A DNA stretch of 64,000 nt, taken from Deinococcus psychrotolerans (lineage in GTDB: Bacteria; Deinococcota; Deinococci; Deinococcales; Deinococcaceae). Of this stretch, positions 7,949 to 15,925 are shown in pieces. The position numbers were made by a program, and so were the translations under genes. The stretch is taken from positions 186,001 to 250,000 of the forward strand of contig NZ_CP034185.1 in the NCBI RefSeq assembly GCF_003860465.1, read 5' to 3'. Numbering within the stretch: the first letter of the stretch is position 1; each line of letters opens with the position of its first letter. The notes below the pieces were generated by a model. It saw only the letters and a program-made list of their open reading frames with translations, had not been told where the DNA came from and did no database searches.

Positions 7949-9474
7949 CCGCACTTTCTGCGCGGCAGCCTGCAAAGGCGGGCAAGGGCGAGGAATGGCT
8001 GGCGCGTCGGCGCTGGGCCAAAGCCGGGTGGCTTTACCTGTTCATGATCGTGATGAGTTTTTTCTTTCTGGGGCCGTTTTTGATGGGCTTACTGAGCAGC
8101 CTCAAAGACAATCCCAACGAATACCCGCCGCGATTGATCATTCCGCAAGTCACCCCGGAGTTTATCGGCAAGGCCTACAGCCTCGGCGTGCAGGGCGGCG
8201 GCGACGGCTGGAACGGCGGCCTCAAACCGGGGCGCAGCCTGACCTTCGACGTGACGGTGGCCGTTCCCAAAGATGCGCCGCAAACCCCGCCGACCATCTT
8301 CTTGTTTCCGTATCAGCCGACCAGTTTGGTGGCGCTGGCCCGTCAGGCGCAGGCCAAAGACTACAGCACCGTCAAGACCGAAAAAACGGGAGAAACGGGC
8401 GACCAGCGCACTTACAAAGTCAGCATTGACTACCCGGCGCTGACCCAGCAGACTGGCGAGGTCGTGCGGGCCAAACTGGGCGTGCCCACCGACAAGCTCA
8501 CGGCTATTTTGGCAAACGGCAAAGCGGTGGATGTGACGCTCGACACGCCGCAGGCGCAGGCCAAGCAGTACGACCTCAACGAAACACAACAAGTCGAACT
8601 GATCAAGTCTGGCGAGAAGTATTATCTGCGCGGCCCGGTCTTCGAACGCACCCCCCTCGAAGTGGACGTGGAGCGCGGCCAGAGCATCGTGGCCAGCACT
8701 CTGCCGCCCAGTGACAAGCAGAATTTTGACCGCAGTTTCGCTTACCGCAACGTCACGCCCGGCGTGCTCGGCTACACCTTCAACAACTACCGCCGCGCCT
8801 TCAACGAAACCACCGATCCGCGCAGCGGCATCAGCTTGTTTATGCGCTGGGTGCTCAACACCTTCCTGTACGCTTTTTTGCGGGTGGTGTCGGCCATCGT
8901 CTTTTGCTCGTTGGCCGGTTACGCACTGGCCCGCTTGGACTTTCCCGGCAAAAACCTGATCTTTTTGCTGGGCGTGCTGTTTGTGCAGATGGTGCCGAGT
9001 CAAGTCAACTTGGTCAGCAATTATGTGCTGCTCAAGCAACTCGGGCTGCTCAACTTGTGGGGGCTGTGGCTCAACGGCTTGGTGGCCGCTGGCGGCGTCT
9101 TCTTGATGAAGCAGTTTTTTGAGGGAATGCCCAAAGAGCTGGAAGAATCGGCCAGCATCGACGGTGCGGGGCCGTTCACCACCTTTTGGAAAGTGATGTT
9201 GCCGCAAGCTGGCCCGGCGCTGATCGCGCTTTCCATCACCCAGTTTCAGGGCGCTTGGAACGACTTTTTCTGGCCGCTGGTGCTGCTCAGAAATCAGGTC
9301 AACTTCGTGCTGACAGTCGGCTTGTCGAACTTCCGCTCGGCCTACGGTGGGCAGGGCGATTACGGCCTGATTCTGGCCGGCGCGGTGCTGAGCGCCATTC
9401 CAGTGATTATCGTCTTCGTGATTTTCCAGCGCTATTTTGTGGACACTGGATCTGACAGCGCCGTCAAAGGCTAA
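7945..9474 (+). CDS. malG: sugar ABC transporter permease (MalG-like) with large extracytoplasmic insert
   Basis: A 509-residue permease, about 220 residues longer than usual MalG proteins. The first membrane segment (about residues 30-55) is followed by a hydrophilic stretch of about 230 residues (55-285, for example GGGDGWNGGLKPGRS and VDVERGQSIVAS) before the remaining membrane segments and the EAA loop (EESASIDGAGPF). The insert has alternating beta-like composition and should lie outside the membrane, where it could contact the binding protein as MalF-P2 does in E. coli. Frame is continuous and codon use matches the rest, so it is not an assembly artefact of two genes. Confidence 0.87.
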   Translation: MTALSARQPAKAGKGEEWLARRRWAKAGWLYLFMIVMSFFFLGPFLMGLLSSLKDNPNEYPPRLIIPQVTPEFIGKAYSLGVQGGGDGWNGGLKPGRSLTFDVTVAVPKDAPQTPPTIFLFPYQPTSLVALARQAQAKDYSTVKTEKTGETGDQRTYKVSIDYPALTQQTGEVVRAKLGVPTDKLTAILANGKAVDVTLDTPQAQAKQYDLNETQQVELIKSGEKYYLRGPVFERTPLEVDVERGQSIVASTLPPSDKQNFDRSFAYRNVTPGVLGYTFNNYRRAFNETTDPRSGISLFMRWVLNTFLYAFLRVVSAIVFCSLAGYALARLDFPGKNLIFLLGVLFVQMVPSQVNLVSNYVLLKQLGLLNLWGLWLNGLVAAGGVFLMKQFFEGMPKELEESASIDGAGPFTTFWKVMLPQAGPALIALSITQFQGAWNDFFWPLVLLRNQVNFVLTVGLSNFRSAYGGQGDYGLILAGAVLSAIPVIIVFVIFQRYFVDTGSDSAVKG

Positions 9475-9612
9475 GCCGCCTCCGTTTAGTACAGTTTTGG
9501 GGCGGAGGAGAACGACAAAAGCCTGCGCCCCCTTCGTCTGCTTTCTCTTGTCGCCGCCTATAAGCTGGCCTTCCAACTCTCCTTTATTTCCCTCCTCCTT
9601 ACAAGGATGTTC

Positions 9613-11490
9613 ATGCTGAATACCCGCACTGTTCTCAAAGAAAATGATTTGTATTTTGTAGGTGACGCTCAGTATGCCATTGCCGAAGGTGAAAGCGGCC
9701 TTTACCGCCGGGATACCCGCTTTCTGAGCCGCTATCAGTGGCAACTCGGTAACGAAACTCCTCAGGCCCTGATGCAGCATGAACGCTATCCGTTCTGGCT
9801 GCGCGAACACAGCGCCAACGCCAACGTGGGTTACACCATGAAAGTCGGAATTGCCCGCGATTTGACGGTGCTGGGCAGCGAAGTGCGCGACGTGCTGAGC
9901 GTCACCCGCTATATCGGCAGCGGGCCGCAGACGCTGAGCCTGAGCTTGGCCGCCGACTTTGCAGACATGTTCGAGGTGCGTGGCTGGCCGCAGGGCATCG
10001 AACACCGTCAGGTCAGCGCCGAGGCGGCAGACGGCGGCGTGGAGTTCCGTTACACCGCTCAAGACGGCCTGCTGTGCCGCGCCCTGGTGCAAGTCTCGCC
10101 CGCTGCCGAGTGGGACGGCGAAAAGTTGATTTGGACGCTGAGCGAGGCCGAAACCCACATCAAGGTCAGCACCTTTTTACTGGAAGGAGACGAAACAGCG
10201 ACCTCCGGCGACGCCGCTGCACTGGCCAGCGAGTACGATGCCCTCCACGCCCGCCTCAGCTCCGCGCCGCTCAGTGACCCGCTCGATCAGCAGGTGGTGG
10301 CCCAGAGCGTGGAAGACCTCCGCAGTTTGTCGTTTCATACGCCGCAGGGCCCGTTTCCAGCGGCGGGCCTGCCCTGGTTCGTGGCTCCCTTTGGCCGCGA
10401 CAGCCTCATCATCGCCCTGATGGTCAAAGACGCCTTACCGGAAATGGCGCTCTCGGTGGCGCGGTATCTGGCGGCTAAGCAGGGCACCAAATACGACAGA
10501 GCGACTTTGGAAGAACCCGGCAAGATTCTCCACGAGGAGCGCGTCGGGGAGCTGACCCGCCTGGGCCGCACTCCGCACCGTCCTTACTACGCCACCGCTG
10601 ACGCCACGCCGCTGTTTGTCTGGTTGGTGGGCGAACTCAGCGGCCAGCACCCCGAGTTGGCTGCTGAGCTGCGCCCGCACTGGGAAGCGGCCCTGAATTG
10701 GTGCCTGACCGACGGCGACCCCGATCAAGACGGCTTCATCGAGTACACTCCTGACCCGAGCGGCGGGATCACCAACGCGGTGTGGAAAGACAGCGGCGAC
10801 AGCACCTTTACTGCTGAAGGTGTAGACGCTAGCGGCCACATCGCGGTGGTGGAGGTGCAGGGCTACGCTTACGCGGCTTATCTGGCCGCCGCCAGCTTGT
10901 ACCGTCAGCTCGGTGAAGCGGGCTTGGCTGGCGAGTGGGAACAGCGGGCCTCGGCGTTGCGCCAGCGCTTCCATGCCGCCTTTTGGTGGCCGGAGCGTCA
11001 GTATTATGTTCATGGCCTCAACGGTGACAAGCAGCCGATGAAGGTTCTGGTCAGCAATCCGGCCCACACCCTCTGGACAGGCATCATTCCGCCGGAGTTC
11101 GCTTCCAAAGTGGCGGCCACCGCGCTGGGCGAGCAGCTTTGGAGCGGCTGGGGCATTCGTACGCTGGGCGAAGGCGAAATTCGCTACAACCCGGTGTCGT
11201 ACCACAATGGCAGCGTCTGGCCGCACGACACCGCTGCCGCCGCGCTGGGGATGGCCCGCTACGGCCTGAGCCGCGAGGCCCAGCAAGTTGCCCGCGCTCT
11301 GTTTGACGTGGCCCGCGCCGCCGGCGACAAGCGCCTCAGCGAGCTGCTGGCCGGGTTCAAGCGCGAAGGGCAGGCCGACGTGCCGGTGCCGTATCCTGCC
11401 GCCTGCCACCCGCAGGGCTGGGACGCCGCTGCGCCGCTGGCCTTGTGGCACCTTTTGGAAGTGGTGACGCTGGAGCCGCAACCAGTCTAA
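9613..11490 (+). CDS. amylo-alpha-1,6-glucosidase / glycogen debranching family enzyme
   Basis: About 625 residues. The N-terminal part (1-200) is the beta-rich domain of GDE_N_bis proteins (TRFLSRYQWQL, RDVLSVTRYI). The C-terminal part is the (alpha/alpha)6 glucosidase domain, with the conserved PWFVAPFGRDSL, KDSGDS and SVWPHDTA stretches. It would hydrolyse alpha-1,6 or related alpha-glucosidic linkages of imported oligosaccharides in the cytoplasm; no signal peptide is seen. ATG 9613 is preferred over 9607 because AAGGA then sits at a normal distance. It is 138 bp after malG and ends at a strong bidirectional terminator. Confidence 0.8.
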   Translation: MLNTRTVLKENDLYFVGDAQYAIAEGESGLYRRDTRFLSRYQWQLGNETPQALMQHERYPFWLREHSANANVGYTMKVGIARDLTVLGSEVRDVLSVTRYIGSGPQTLSLSLAADFADMFEVRGWPQGIEHRQVSAEAADGGVEFRYTAQDGLLCRALVQVSPAAEWDGEKLIWTLSEAETHIKVSTFLLEGDETATSGDAAALASEYDALHARLSSAPLSDPLDQQVVAQSVEDLRSLSFHTPQGPFPAAGLPWFVAPFGRDSLIIALMVKDALPEMALSVARYLAAKQGTKYDRATLEEPGKILHEERVGELTRLGRTPHRPYYATADATPLFVWLVGELSGQHPELAAELRPHWEAALNWCLTDGDPDQDGFIEYTPDPSGGITNAVWKDSGDSTFTAEGVDASGHIAVVEVQGYAYAAYLAAASLYRQLGEAGLAGEWEQRASALRQRFHAAFWWPERQYYVHGLNGDKQPMKVLVSNPAHTLWTGIIPPEFASKVAATALGEQLWSGWGIRTLGEGEIRYNPVSYHNGSVWPHDTAAAALGMARYGLSREAQQVARALFDVARAAGDKRLSELLAGFKREGQADVPVPYPAACHPQGWDAAAPLALWHLLEVVTLEPQPV

Positions 11491-11500
11491 TCCGTTGCAC

Positions 11501-11542
11501 AAAAATGGGGTGTCCGCGCTGATTTGCGGACACCCCATTTTT
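11501..11542. terminator. bidirectional terminator
   Basis: A perfect 17-bp stem (11501-11517 with 11526-11542) and 8-nt loop, flanked by A5 and T5, between two convergent genes. It serves both the debranching enzyme and the GH13 gene. Confidence 0.92.
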
Positions 11543-11550
11543 GTCACATC

Positions 11551-13239
11551 TTACTTTGCCCGAATCACCACAGCTTGATATGGCTCCAAGTTCAATTTTT
11601 CGGTCAGTTGCAAGCTTGAATAGTTATTGCTCAAGACTTCGCCGCCCACGAACTCGGCAGGAATGCGGTACTGGCCCGCCTTGGCCGAAAAGTGGGCCAC
11701 GATCAGCAGCTTGGTGTGGCCGTCACTGCGCAGGTAAGCGTAAATGCTGGGATGCTCGGCGTCCAGCAGCTCATACGTGCCGTCCCGCACCACGTCCAGC
11801 GATTTTCTCAGGGCAATAAGGTGCTTGTAGTGGTGCCAGACCGAATCCAGATCGGCCTCGGCGGCTTCCGCGTTGATGTTGGGATAATTCGGGTTAATTT
11901 CCAGCCAGGGTTTGCCGCTGGTAAATCCGGCATTGGGTGAGGCGTCCCACTGAACCGGCGTGCGGGCGTTGTCGCGGCTCATGGCGTGGATGCTGGCCAT
12001 GATGCGCTCTTCGCTCCAACCGTGGAGTTCACGCAGCTCACGCTCGGCTCCCAGCGTCTCAAGGTCGTCGTACTGATCGACGCGCTCAAAACGGACGTTG
12101 GTCATCCCGAATTCCTCGCCCTGATAAATGTACGGCGTGCCCTGCATAAAGTGGAGCAAAGTCGCCAGCATCTTGGCGCTGGGCACCCTGAATTCGGGGG
12201 AGTCATTACCGAAGCGCGAAACGGCGCGGGGCTGGTCGTGGTTGTCCCAATATAAGCTGTTCCAGCCGCGATTGTGCAGACCAGTTTGCCAGCGGCTGAG
12301 AATGCTTTTCAGTTCCGGCAGTGTCCAAGGTAGGTTGCTCCACTTGCCACGTTCGCCGCTGCCCAGTCCCACGTGCTCAAACTGAAACACCATATCAAGT
12401 TCGCCTCGCTGGGGATCGGAGTAGCGCACGGCGTCGTCCACGCTGGCCCCCGGCGTTTCGCCCACCGTCATCAAATCGTAGTGGCTCAGCACTTCGCGGT
12501 TCATTTCCTGCAAGAATTCATGCACGCGGGGGCCGTTCATAAAATACGGGTAGCCGGAGGTCAGCGCCGTGCCTGTTATCGGCTCAGCGTCTGGGTAAGC
12601 TTGGTCTTTGGAAATGAGGTTGATCACGTCCATCCTAAAGCCGTCGATGCCCTTGTCGAGCCAAAAGCGCATCAGGTCGTAGACTTCGGCGCGGAGCTTG
12701 GGATTTTCCCAGTTGAGATCCGGCTGCTTAACGCTGAACAAGTGCAGGTAATACTCGCCCGACGCTTCATCGAGCTGCCAGACTGGGCCGCCGAAAAAGG
12801 CCTGCCAGTGGGTCGGCATGTCACCGTTCACAGGCGGTTTCCAGATGTAGTAATCGCGCTTTTCCGAGTCGGGGTGGTCGCGGGCTTCCACGAACCACGG
12901 ATGCTCGTCGCTGGAGTGGTTGACCACCAGATCCAGCATGATTTTGAGACCGCGTTGGTGCGCTGCGGCGAGCAGTTCGTCAAAATCCGCCATCGTCCCG
13001 AACTCGGCCATGATGGCGCGGTAATCCGAGATGTCGTAGCCGTTGTCGTCGTTGGGTGAAGCGAAAATAGGGGAGAGCCAGAGGACGTCTACGCCCAGCC
13101 GCGCCAAGTAATCCAAGCGCGAAAGAATGCCGCGCAAATCGCCGATACCGTCGCCGTTAGAGTCTTGAAAGCTGCGCGGATAAATTTGGTACACCACTGC
13201 GTCTTTGAACCAGGGTCGGGCGTTGAGGGTGGAAGTCAT
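11551..13239 (-). CDS. GH13 alpha-glucosidase (oligo-1,6-glucosidase type)
   Basis: A 562-residue GH13 enzyme. All four family regions are present: DLVVNHSS (region I), GFRMDVINLI with the nucleophile Asp (II), GETPG with the acid Glu (III) and WDNHDQPR (IV), plus the N-terminal FKDAVVYQIYPRSF. It would release glucose from the non-reducing ends of imported malto- or isomalto-oligosaccharides. Start chosen at 13239, where the homologous N-terminus begins; TATGAT lies 7 nt upstream and no Shine-Dalgarno exists, so it is probably leaderless. It faces the mal operon and probably belongs to the same pathway under its own promoter. Confidence 0.9.
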   Translation of the reverse strand: MTSTLNARPWFKDAVVYQIYPRSFQDSNGDGIGDLRGILSRLDYLARLGVDVLWLSPIFASPNDDNGYDISDYRAIMAEFGTMADFDELLAAAHQRGLKIMLDLVVNHSSDEHPWFVEARDHPDSEKRDYYIWKPPVNGDMPTHWQAFFGGPVWQLDEASGEYYLHLFSVKQPDLNWENPKLRAEVYDLMRFWLDKGIDGFRMDVINLISKDQAYPDAEPITGTALTSGYPYFMNGPRVHEFLQEMNREVLSHYDLMTVGETPGASVDDAVRYSDPQRGELDMVFQFEHVGLGSGERGKWSNLPWTLPELKSILSRWQTGLHNRGWNSLYWDNHDQPRAVSRFGNDSPEFRVPSAKMLATLLHFMQGTPYIYQGEEFGMTNVRFERVDQYDDLETLGAERELRELHGWSEERIMASIHAMSRDNARTPVQWDASPNAGFTSGKPWLEINPNYPNINAEAAEADLDSVWHHYKHLIALRKSLDVVRDGTYELLDAEHPSIYAYLRSDGHTKLLIVAHFSAKAGQYRIPAEFVGGEVLSNNYSSLQLTEKLNLEPYQAVVIRAK

Positions 13240-13246
13240 GGTCGGC

Positions 13247-13282
13247 ATCATAGCAAGGCGTTGGCGAGTCGCCGCTTGCCAA
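13247..13282 (-). promoter_or_regulatory. promoter and candidate operator of the GH13 gene
   Basis: On the minus strand TATGAT (13247-13252) is the -10 element. An imperfect 22-bp palindrome at 13261-13282 (TTGGCGAG to CTTGCCAA, seven of eight outer pairs) covers the expected -35 position. It does not resemble the LacI operators at 4312 and 4380. Confidence 0.4.
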
Positions 13283-13476
13283 TATGAGTGAAGTGCCCTA
13301 TTATTTCCCGCATTCCCGAGCGGGCAAAAACTGATAGACTGCGTCACATGAACGGGCGCTGAGTGCTGGGTGAAGCGCCACTATGAGGGAGTAGGCCTCA
13401 AACCATTTTGTTAAGTATTCGACAATCACAGGTTGGGGTTTTCATCCCTTCCTCAAGTGGGTGGAGAGGCCAAAAT

Positions 13477-13534
13477 CAACTCAGCTGCTGCCGGATGTAA
13501 ATCCGTTCAGTTATATCCGGCAGCAGCTGAGTTG
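13477..13534. terminator. 20-bp perfect hairpin after the TPR-SARP gene
   Basis: Positions 13477-13496 and 13515-13534 are perfect reverse complements (20 bp) around an 18-nt loop. It begins 10 bp beyond the stop codon of the minus-strand regulator and is followed on that strand by GATTTTGG. It is probably its terminator, although the stem is unusually long and the T run short. Confidence 0.6.
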
Positions 13535-13543
13535 GAGCAGGTT

Positions 13544-15436
13544 TTAGCTCATTTGCCGCTGCAACTCGACGACGTAGCGGGCCAAGTCTTGTGGTGAAGC
13601 CACCAAACGGGCCACCGCCACCCGCGTTTCGAGCATGTCGAGGTCGCCGGGGTCGAGCTTAAGCGATTGATTGGCCAGCAGCAGGGCGCGGCGCAAATCC
13701 CCATCATCACGCGCCTTTTGAAGTTTGGAGCGCAGCTCAGCCGAAAGGCTGCGGCGCAACTCCTCGCGGGTGTCGTCCACCCAGTCACTTTCCATTTTGG
13801 AATCCGGTAAAAACGGCCCCCGGTAAAGCGAAAGCGCCCGCGCCGTGTCGCCGCTTCTGAGGGCTTCGCGCAGGTGTTCGGTGTCGAGGTCAACGTGGAC
13901 GCCCGGCCCTATGCGGTAGTGCGGCGATTTGGGGCTGCCGTCCATCCACAGCACTTCCTGACCGAGTTTGACGCGCAGTTCTCGGAACACCGCCCGAAAA
14001 TAATCGCCTGCCGTTTTGCCTTCACGGTCTGGGTAGAGTGTGGCTTCGAGTTCTTTGCGCGTCGAGCTGGGATTGAGGGCCAAATACACCAAAGTGAGGA
14101 CGCTACCCTGCAAGCTCAATTTGATTTCCTCACCGTTTTTGAACACGGCGGCGCGGCCCAATGTTTGAATCCGCAGATGCAGTGCGGTGTTGTCTGGTAC
14201 GCTGTCGCGGCCCATCAACACTGCGAGCTTACCGAGCAAGACTTCCATGTAGGGCGACAAATCCGGCTCAAGCAGGGCGTGTTGCGCCAAATCCGAGAGT
14301 TCGGTGATATCTGGCGAGTAAAGAATCAGGTCGCGGGCCGACAGCAAGCCTTCCATCGCCAATTTGAGCGACGTGCCTGCTCCCTCGGTGTCGCCATTCT
14401 TGGCCTGAGCATCGGCCAAATGCAGCAGCGAGCGCAGTTGGGCGCGGGATTCTAGACGCGGCGAATCGAGCGCTTCCTGAAGGGCTTCAATGGCCGCTCC
14501 GTAAAGACGGCGGCGGCGCAGCAACATGCCCCGCGTGGCAATGACCAGCGGGTGATGGCCCTCGGGCGCGAGTTCGTAGAGCGTTTCCATGGCCAAACTG
14601 TGATCGCCCCGCAAGCTATAGAGGTCAGCGAGGCTAGCGGCTGTCCACGTAGAAGACTCGAAATCCTGCAAATCTTCTACTACACTTTGAAGTTCATGAA
14701 GAATTTTGGTGTATTTTTCTTGATCTCCGAACAAACGGTAGTATTCAGCCTCGACAGAGAGAATATGAACGTGGGATTTGAGTGAATCTGTAAATTGAAG
14801 CGCTTCTTGTGTAGAATCTAAAGTCTTTCGGGCCTCTTTGACTTCTCCCAGTGATATCTGAACTTCTGCTAAGCCTCCTAAAGCTGAAATTCGGAAAATG
14901 GGTTGATCTGTCAGTGGCAAGCGGCGTATGGCTTCTTGGTAGAGTTGTCCAGCTCTATTGAGATCACCAGCTGTAAGGTGCATTTGAGCAATAGTTTGGG
15001 TGACGCGGCCAATGAGTTCATCATCGCCCAGCGCCATGTAACCGTGCCATGCTATCTCACAGCGCTGTAAGCCCATTTCAGTACGGCCCGCAAGGAAATC
15101 AACCGTTCCCCACCAACGCTGGGCACGTAGAAACAATTCGCCCGACAATTTTGGGGTGACTTCCATAAAATGGGTGCTTGCTTCAGCCAATCGGCCAGTC
15201 AAGCGGAGAAGATTGCCGTATTCGACCATCCCTTCTGCGTCGCCTGCTCGGCTGCTTCTTTCGAGCGGTTCTTCAGCTTGCTCAAAGTGGCCGCTAAATA
15301 CATAGGCATTTCCAAGTACACGCAAGCCCTCTGGGCTGAGGTCGGTTTGGCCTGTCAGAAGCGTGATGACGGTTTTGTATTGACCATGTTCAAAAGCAGC
15401 CAACGCTTCGTTAATCGTTCTCGCTTCGGTAGTCAT
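13544..15436 (-). CDS. TPR-SARP type regulator (copy 2), divergent from tandem micropeptides
   Basis: A 630-residue cytoplasmic protein. Residues 1-410 are TPR-like repeats (ALAAFEHGQYKTVITLL, QLYQEAIRRLPL), about 418-520 an OmpR-like winged helix (LRIQTLG, LEATLYPDREGK, FRAVFRELRVKLG) and about 525-630 a BTAD-like helical tail. It is a paralogue of 2297-4216. The DNA for the N-terminal half (from about 14640 to the start) is visibly more AT-rich than the rest of the gene. TATAGT lies 12 nt before the ATG with no Shine-Dalgarno. The divergent transcript carries three ten-residue ORFs. TPR domains commonly bind short peptides, as in Rap and PlcR, so sensing these peptides is an attractive but unproven role. 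Confidence 0.75.
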   Translation of the reverse strand: MTTEARTINEALAAFEHGQYKTVITLLTGQTDLSPEGLRVLGNAYVFSGHFEQAEEPLERSSRAGDAEGMVEYGNLLRLTGRLAEASTHFMEVTPKLSGELFLRAQRWWGTVDFLAGRTEMGLQRCEIAWHGYMALGDDELIGRVTQTIAQMHLTAGDLNRAGQLYQEAIRRLPLTDQPIFRISALGGLAEVQISLGEVKEARKTLDSTQEALQFTDSLKSHVHILSVEAEYYRLFGDQEKYTKILHELQSVVEDLQDFESSTWTAASLADLYSLRGDHSLAMETLYELAPEGHHPLVIATRGMLLRRRRLYGAAIEALQEALDSPRLESRAQLRSLLHLADAQAKNGDTEGAGTSLKLAMEGLLSARDLILYSPDITELSDLAQHALLEPDLSPYMEVLLGKLAVLMGRDSVPDNTALHLRIQTLGRAAVFKNGEEIKLSLQGSVLTLVYLALNPSSTRKELEATLYPDREGKTAGDYFRAVFRELRVKLGQEVLWMDGSPKSPHYRIGPGVHVDLDTEHLREALRSGDTARALSLYRGPFLPDSKMESDWVDDTREELRRSLSAELRSKLQKARDDGDLRRALLLANQSLKLDPGDLDMLETRVAVARLVASPQDLARYVVELQRQMS

Positions 15437-15484
15437 AAAATTATCAATACTATAGCTGTATGAGCAGTAAGAAAACGTTAAGAG

Positions 15485-15503
15485 TTTTCCGGTTACCGTA
15501 AAA
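15485..15503. promoter_or_regulatory. candidate operator between regulator and peptide cassette
   Basis: TTTTCCGGTTACCGTAAAA is a 19-bp palindrome with eight of nine pairs matching around a central T. It lies about 50 bp upstream of the regulator start and 65 bp upstream of the first peptide start, placed to control both. No convincing -35/-10 pair was found in front of the peptides, as would fit an activated promoter. Confidence 0.5.
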
Positions 15504-15568
15504 GATTAATTCCTTCAGGGCAAGAACAAATCTCGCATTCGTTCATAACAAATTATAGAAGGGGAATC

Positions 15569-15601
15569 ATGAACAAAGCTATCAAAGACTTCGGAAACTA
15601 A
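15569..15601 (+). CDS. tandem decapeptide ORF 1 (MNKAIKDFGN)
   Basis: Eleven codons including TAA. AAGGGG sits 4 nt before the ATG. The product is a small amphipathic peptide of net charge about +1 with no signal sequence. It is the first of three copies. The frame continues open after the TAA into copy 2, which starts exactly 99 nt later. No known peptide family is recognised. Translation is inferred from the repeated ribosome binding sites and the synonymous differences between copies. Confidence 0.65.
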   Translation: MNKAIKDFGN

Positions 15602-15667
15602 GTAGCAGATTACACCCTACCACTTATCTTTCAATCGAGTCAATCACAGAACCATCAGGGGGGAATC

Positions 15668-15700
15668 ATGAGCAAAGCCATCAAAGACTTCGGAAACTAA
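15668..15700 (+). CDS. tandem decapeptide ORF 2 (MSKAIKDFGN)
   Basis: Differs from copy 1 by N2S and one synonymous change (GCT to GCC). GGGGGG lies at the same 4-nt distance from the ATG. After TAA the frame reads VITYILPHIFKAK and then stops at 15740-15742. Copy 1 has VADYTLPLIFQSS at the matching place. The shared Y-x-LP-x-IF pattern includes three synonymous codon changes. Confidence 0.65.
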   Translation: MSKAIKDFGN

Positions 15701-15771
15701 GTAATAACTTACATCCTGCCGCACATCTTCAAAGCTAAATAAGCTTGCTAGAGATTTATCAAGAGGGTAAT

Positions 15772-15804
15772 ATGAATAAAGCTATCAAAGATTTCGGAAA
15801 CTAA
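15772..15804 (+). CDS. tandem decapeptide ORF 3 (MNKAIKDFGN)
   Basis: Encodes the same peptide as copy 1 with two synonymous changes (AAC to AAT, GAC to GAT). GAGGG lies 4 nt before the ATG. It is 104 nt after copy 2 and therefore in another frame. After its TAA, a second tiny ORF (15809-15850, MPYNLRFIPPASF) carries a Y-x-L-x-x-I pattern like the post-stop tails of copies 1 and 2. The terminator follows. Confidence 0.65.
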   Translation: MNKAIKDFGN

Positions 15805-15835
15805 AAAAATGCCTTACAACCTACGTTTTATTCCT

Positions 15836-15864
15836 CCAGCGTCTTTCTAGGCGCTGGTTTTTTT
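15836..15864 (+). terminator. rho-independent terminator of the peptide cassette
   Basis: CCAGCG (15836-15841) pairs with CGCTGG (15852-15857) and is followed by T7. It ends the transcript carrying the three micro-ORFs and supports their being one unit. The 489-bp stretch 15437-15925 holds only this cassette. Confidence 0.85.
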
Positions 15865-15925
15865 GTGCTCCAAAATTAGCTCACCTGATCTGACAAAGGT
15901 ATTACAAAAGCCAGAAAAGTTTGGC

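Larger units (their letters stand above)
15561..15742 (+). repeat. two in-frame direct repeat units of the peptide cassette
   Basis: Unit 1 (15561-15640) and unit 2 (15660-15739) are similar from the ribosome binding site through the ten codons and about ten codons past the stop. Similarity then decays. A shorter third unit runs 15763-15804. The repeats look like an ancient duplication kept under coding constraint, because changes fall mainly at third codon positions. Confidence 0.7.

Noticed and set aside
8089..10158. Minus-strand open frame of 689 codons opposite malG and the debranching enzyme
   Set aside because: Composition is His/Gln/Arg-rich without family resemblance, and the plus strand encodes two clear proteins. 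It is a GC-driven shadow.
15485..15503. Third operator for the LacI regulator
   Set aside because: It shares only the CCGGTTAC core; the TGTAA/TTACA arms of the sites at 4312 and 4380 are missing.
15561..15804. CRISPR or simple repeat array
   Set aside because: Only three units, unequal spacing, each unit starts with a ribosome binding site and ATG, and differences are codon-synonymous. Coding repeats explain it better.
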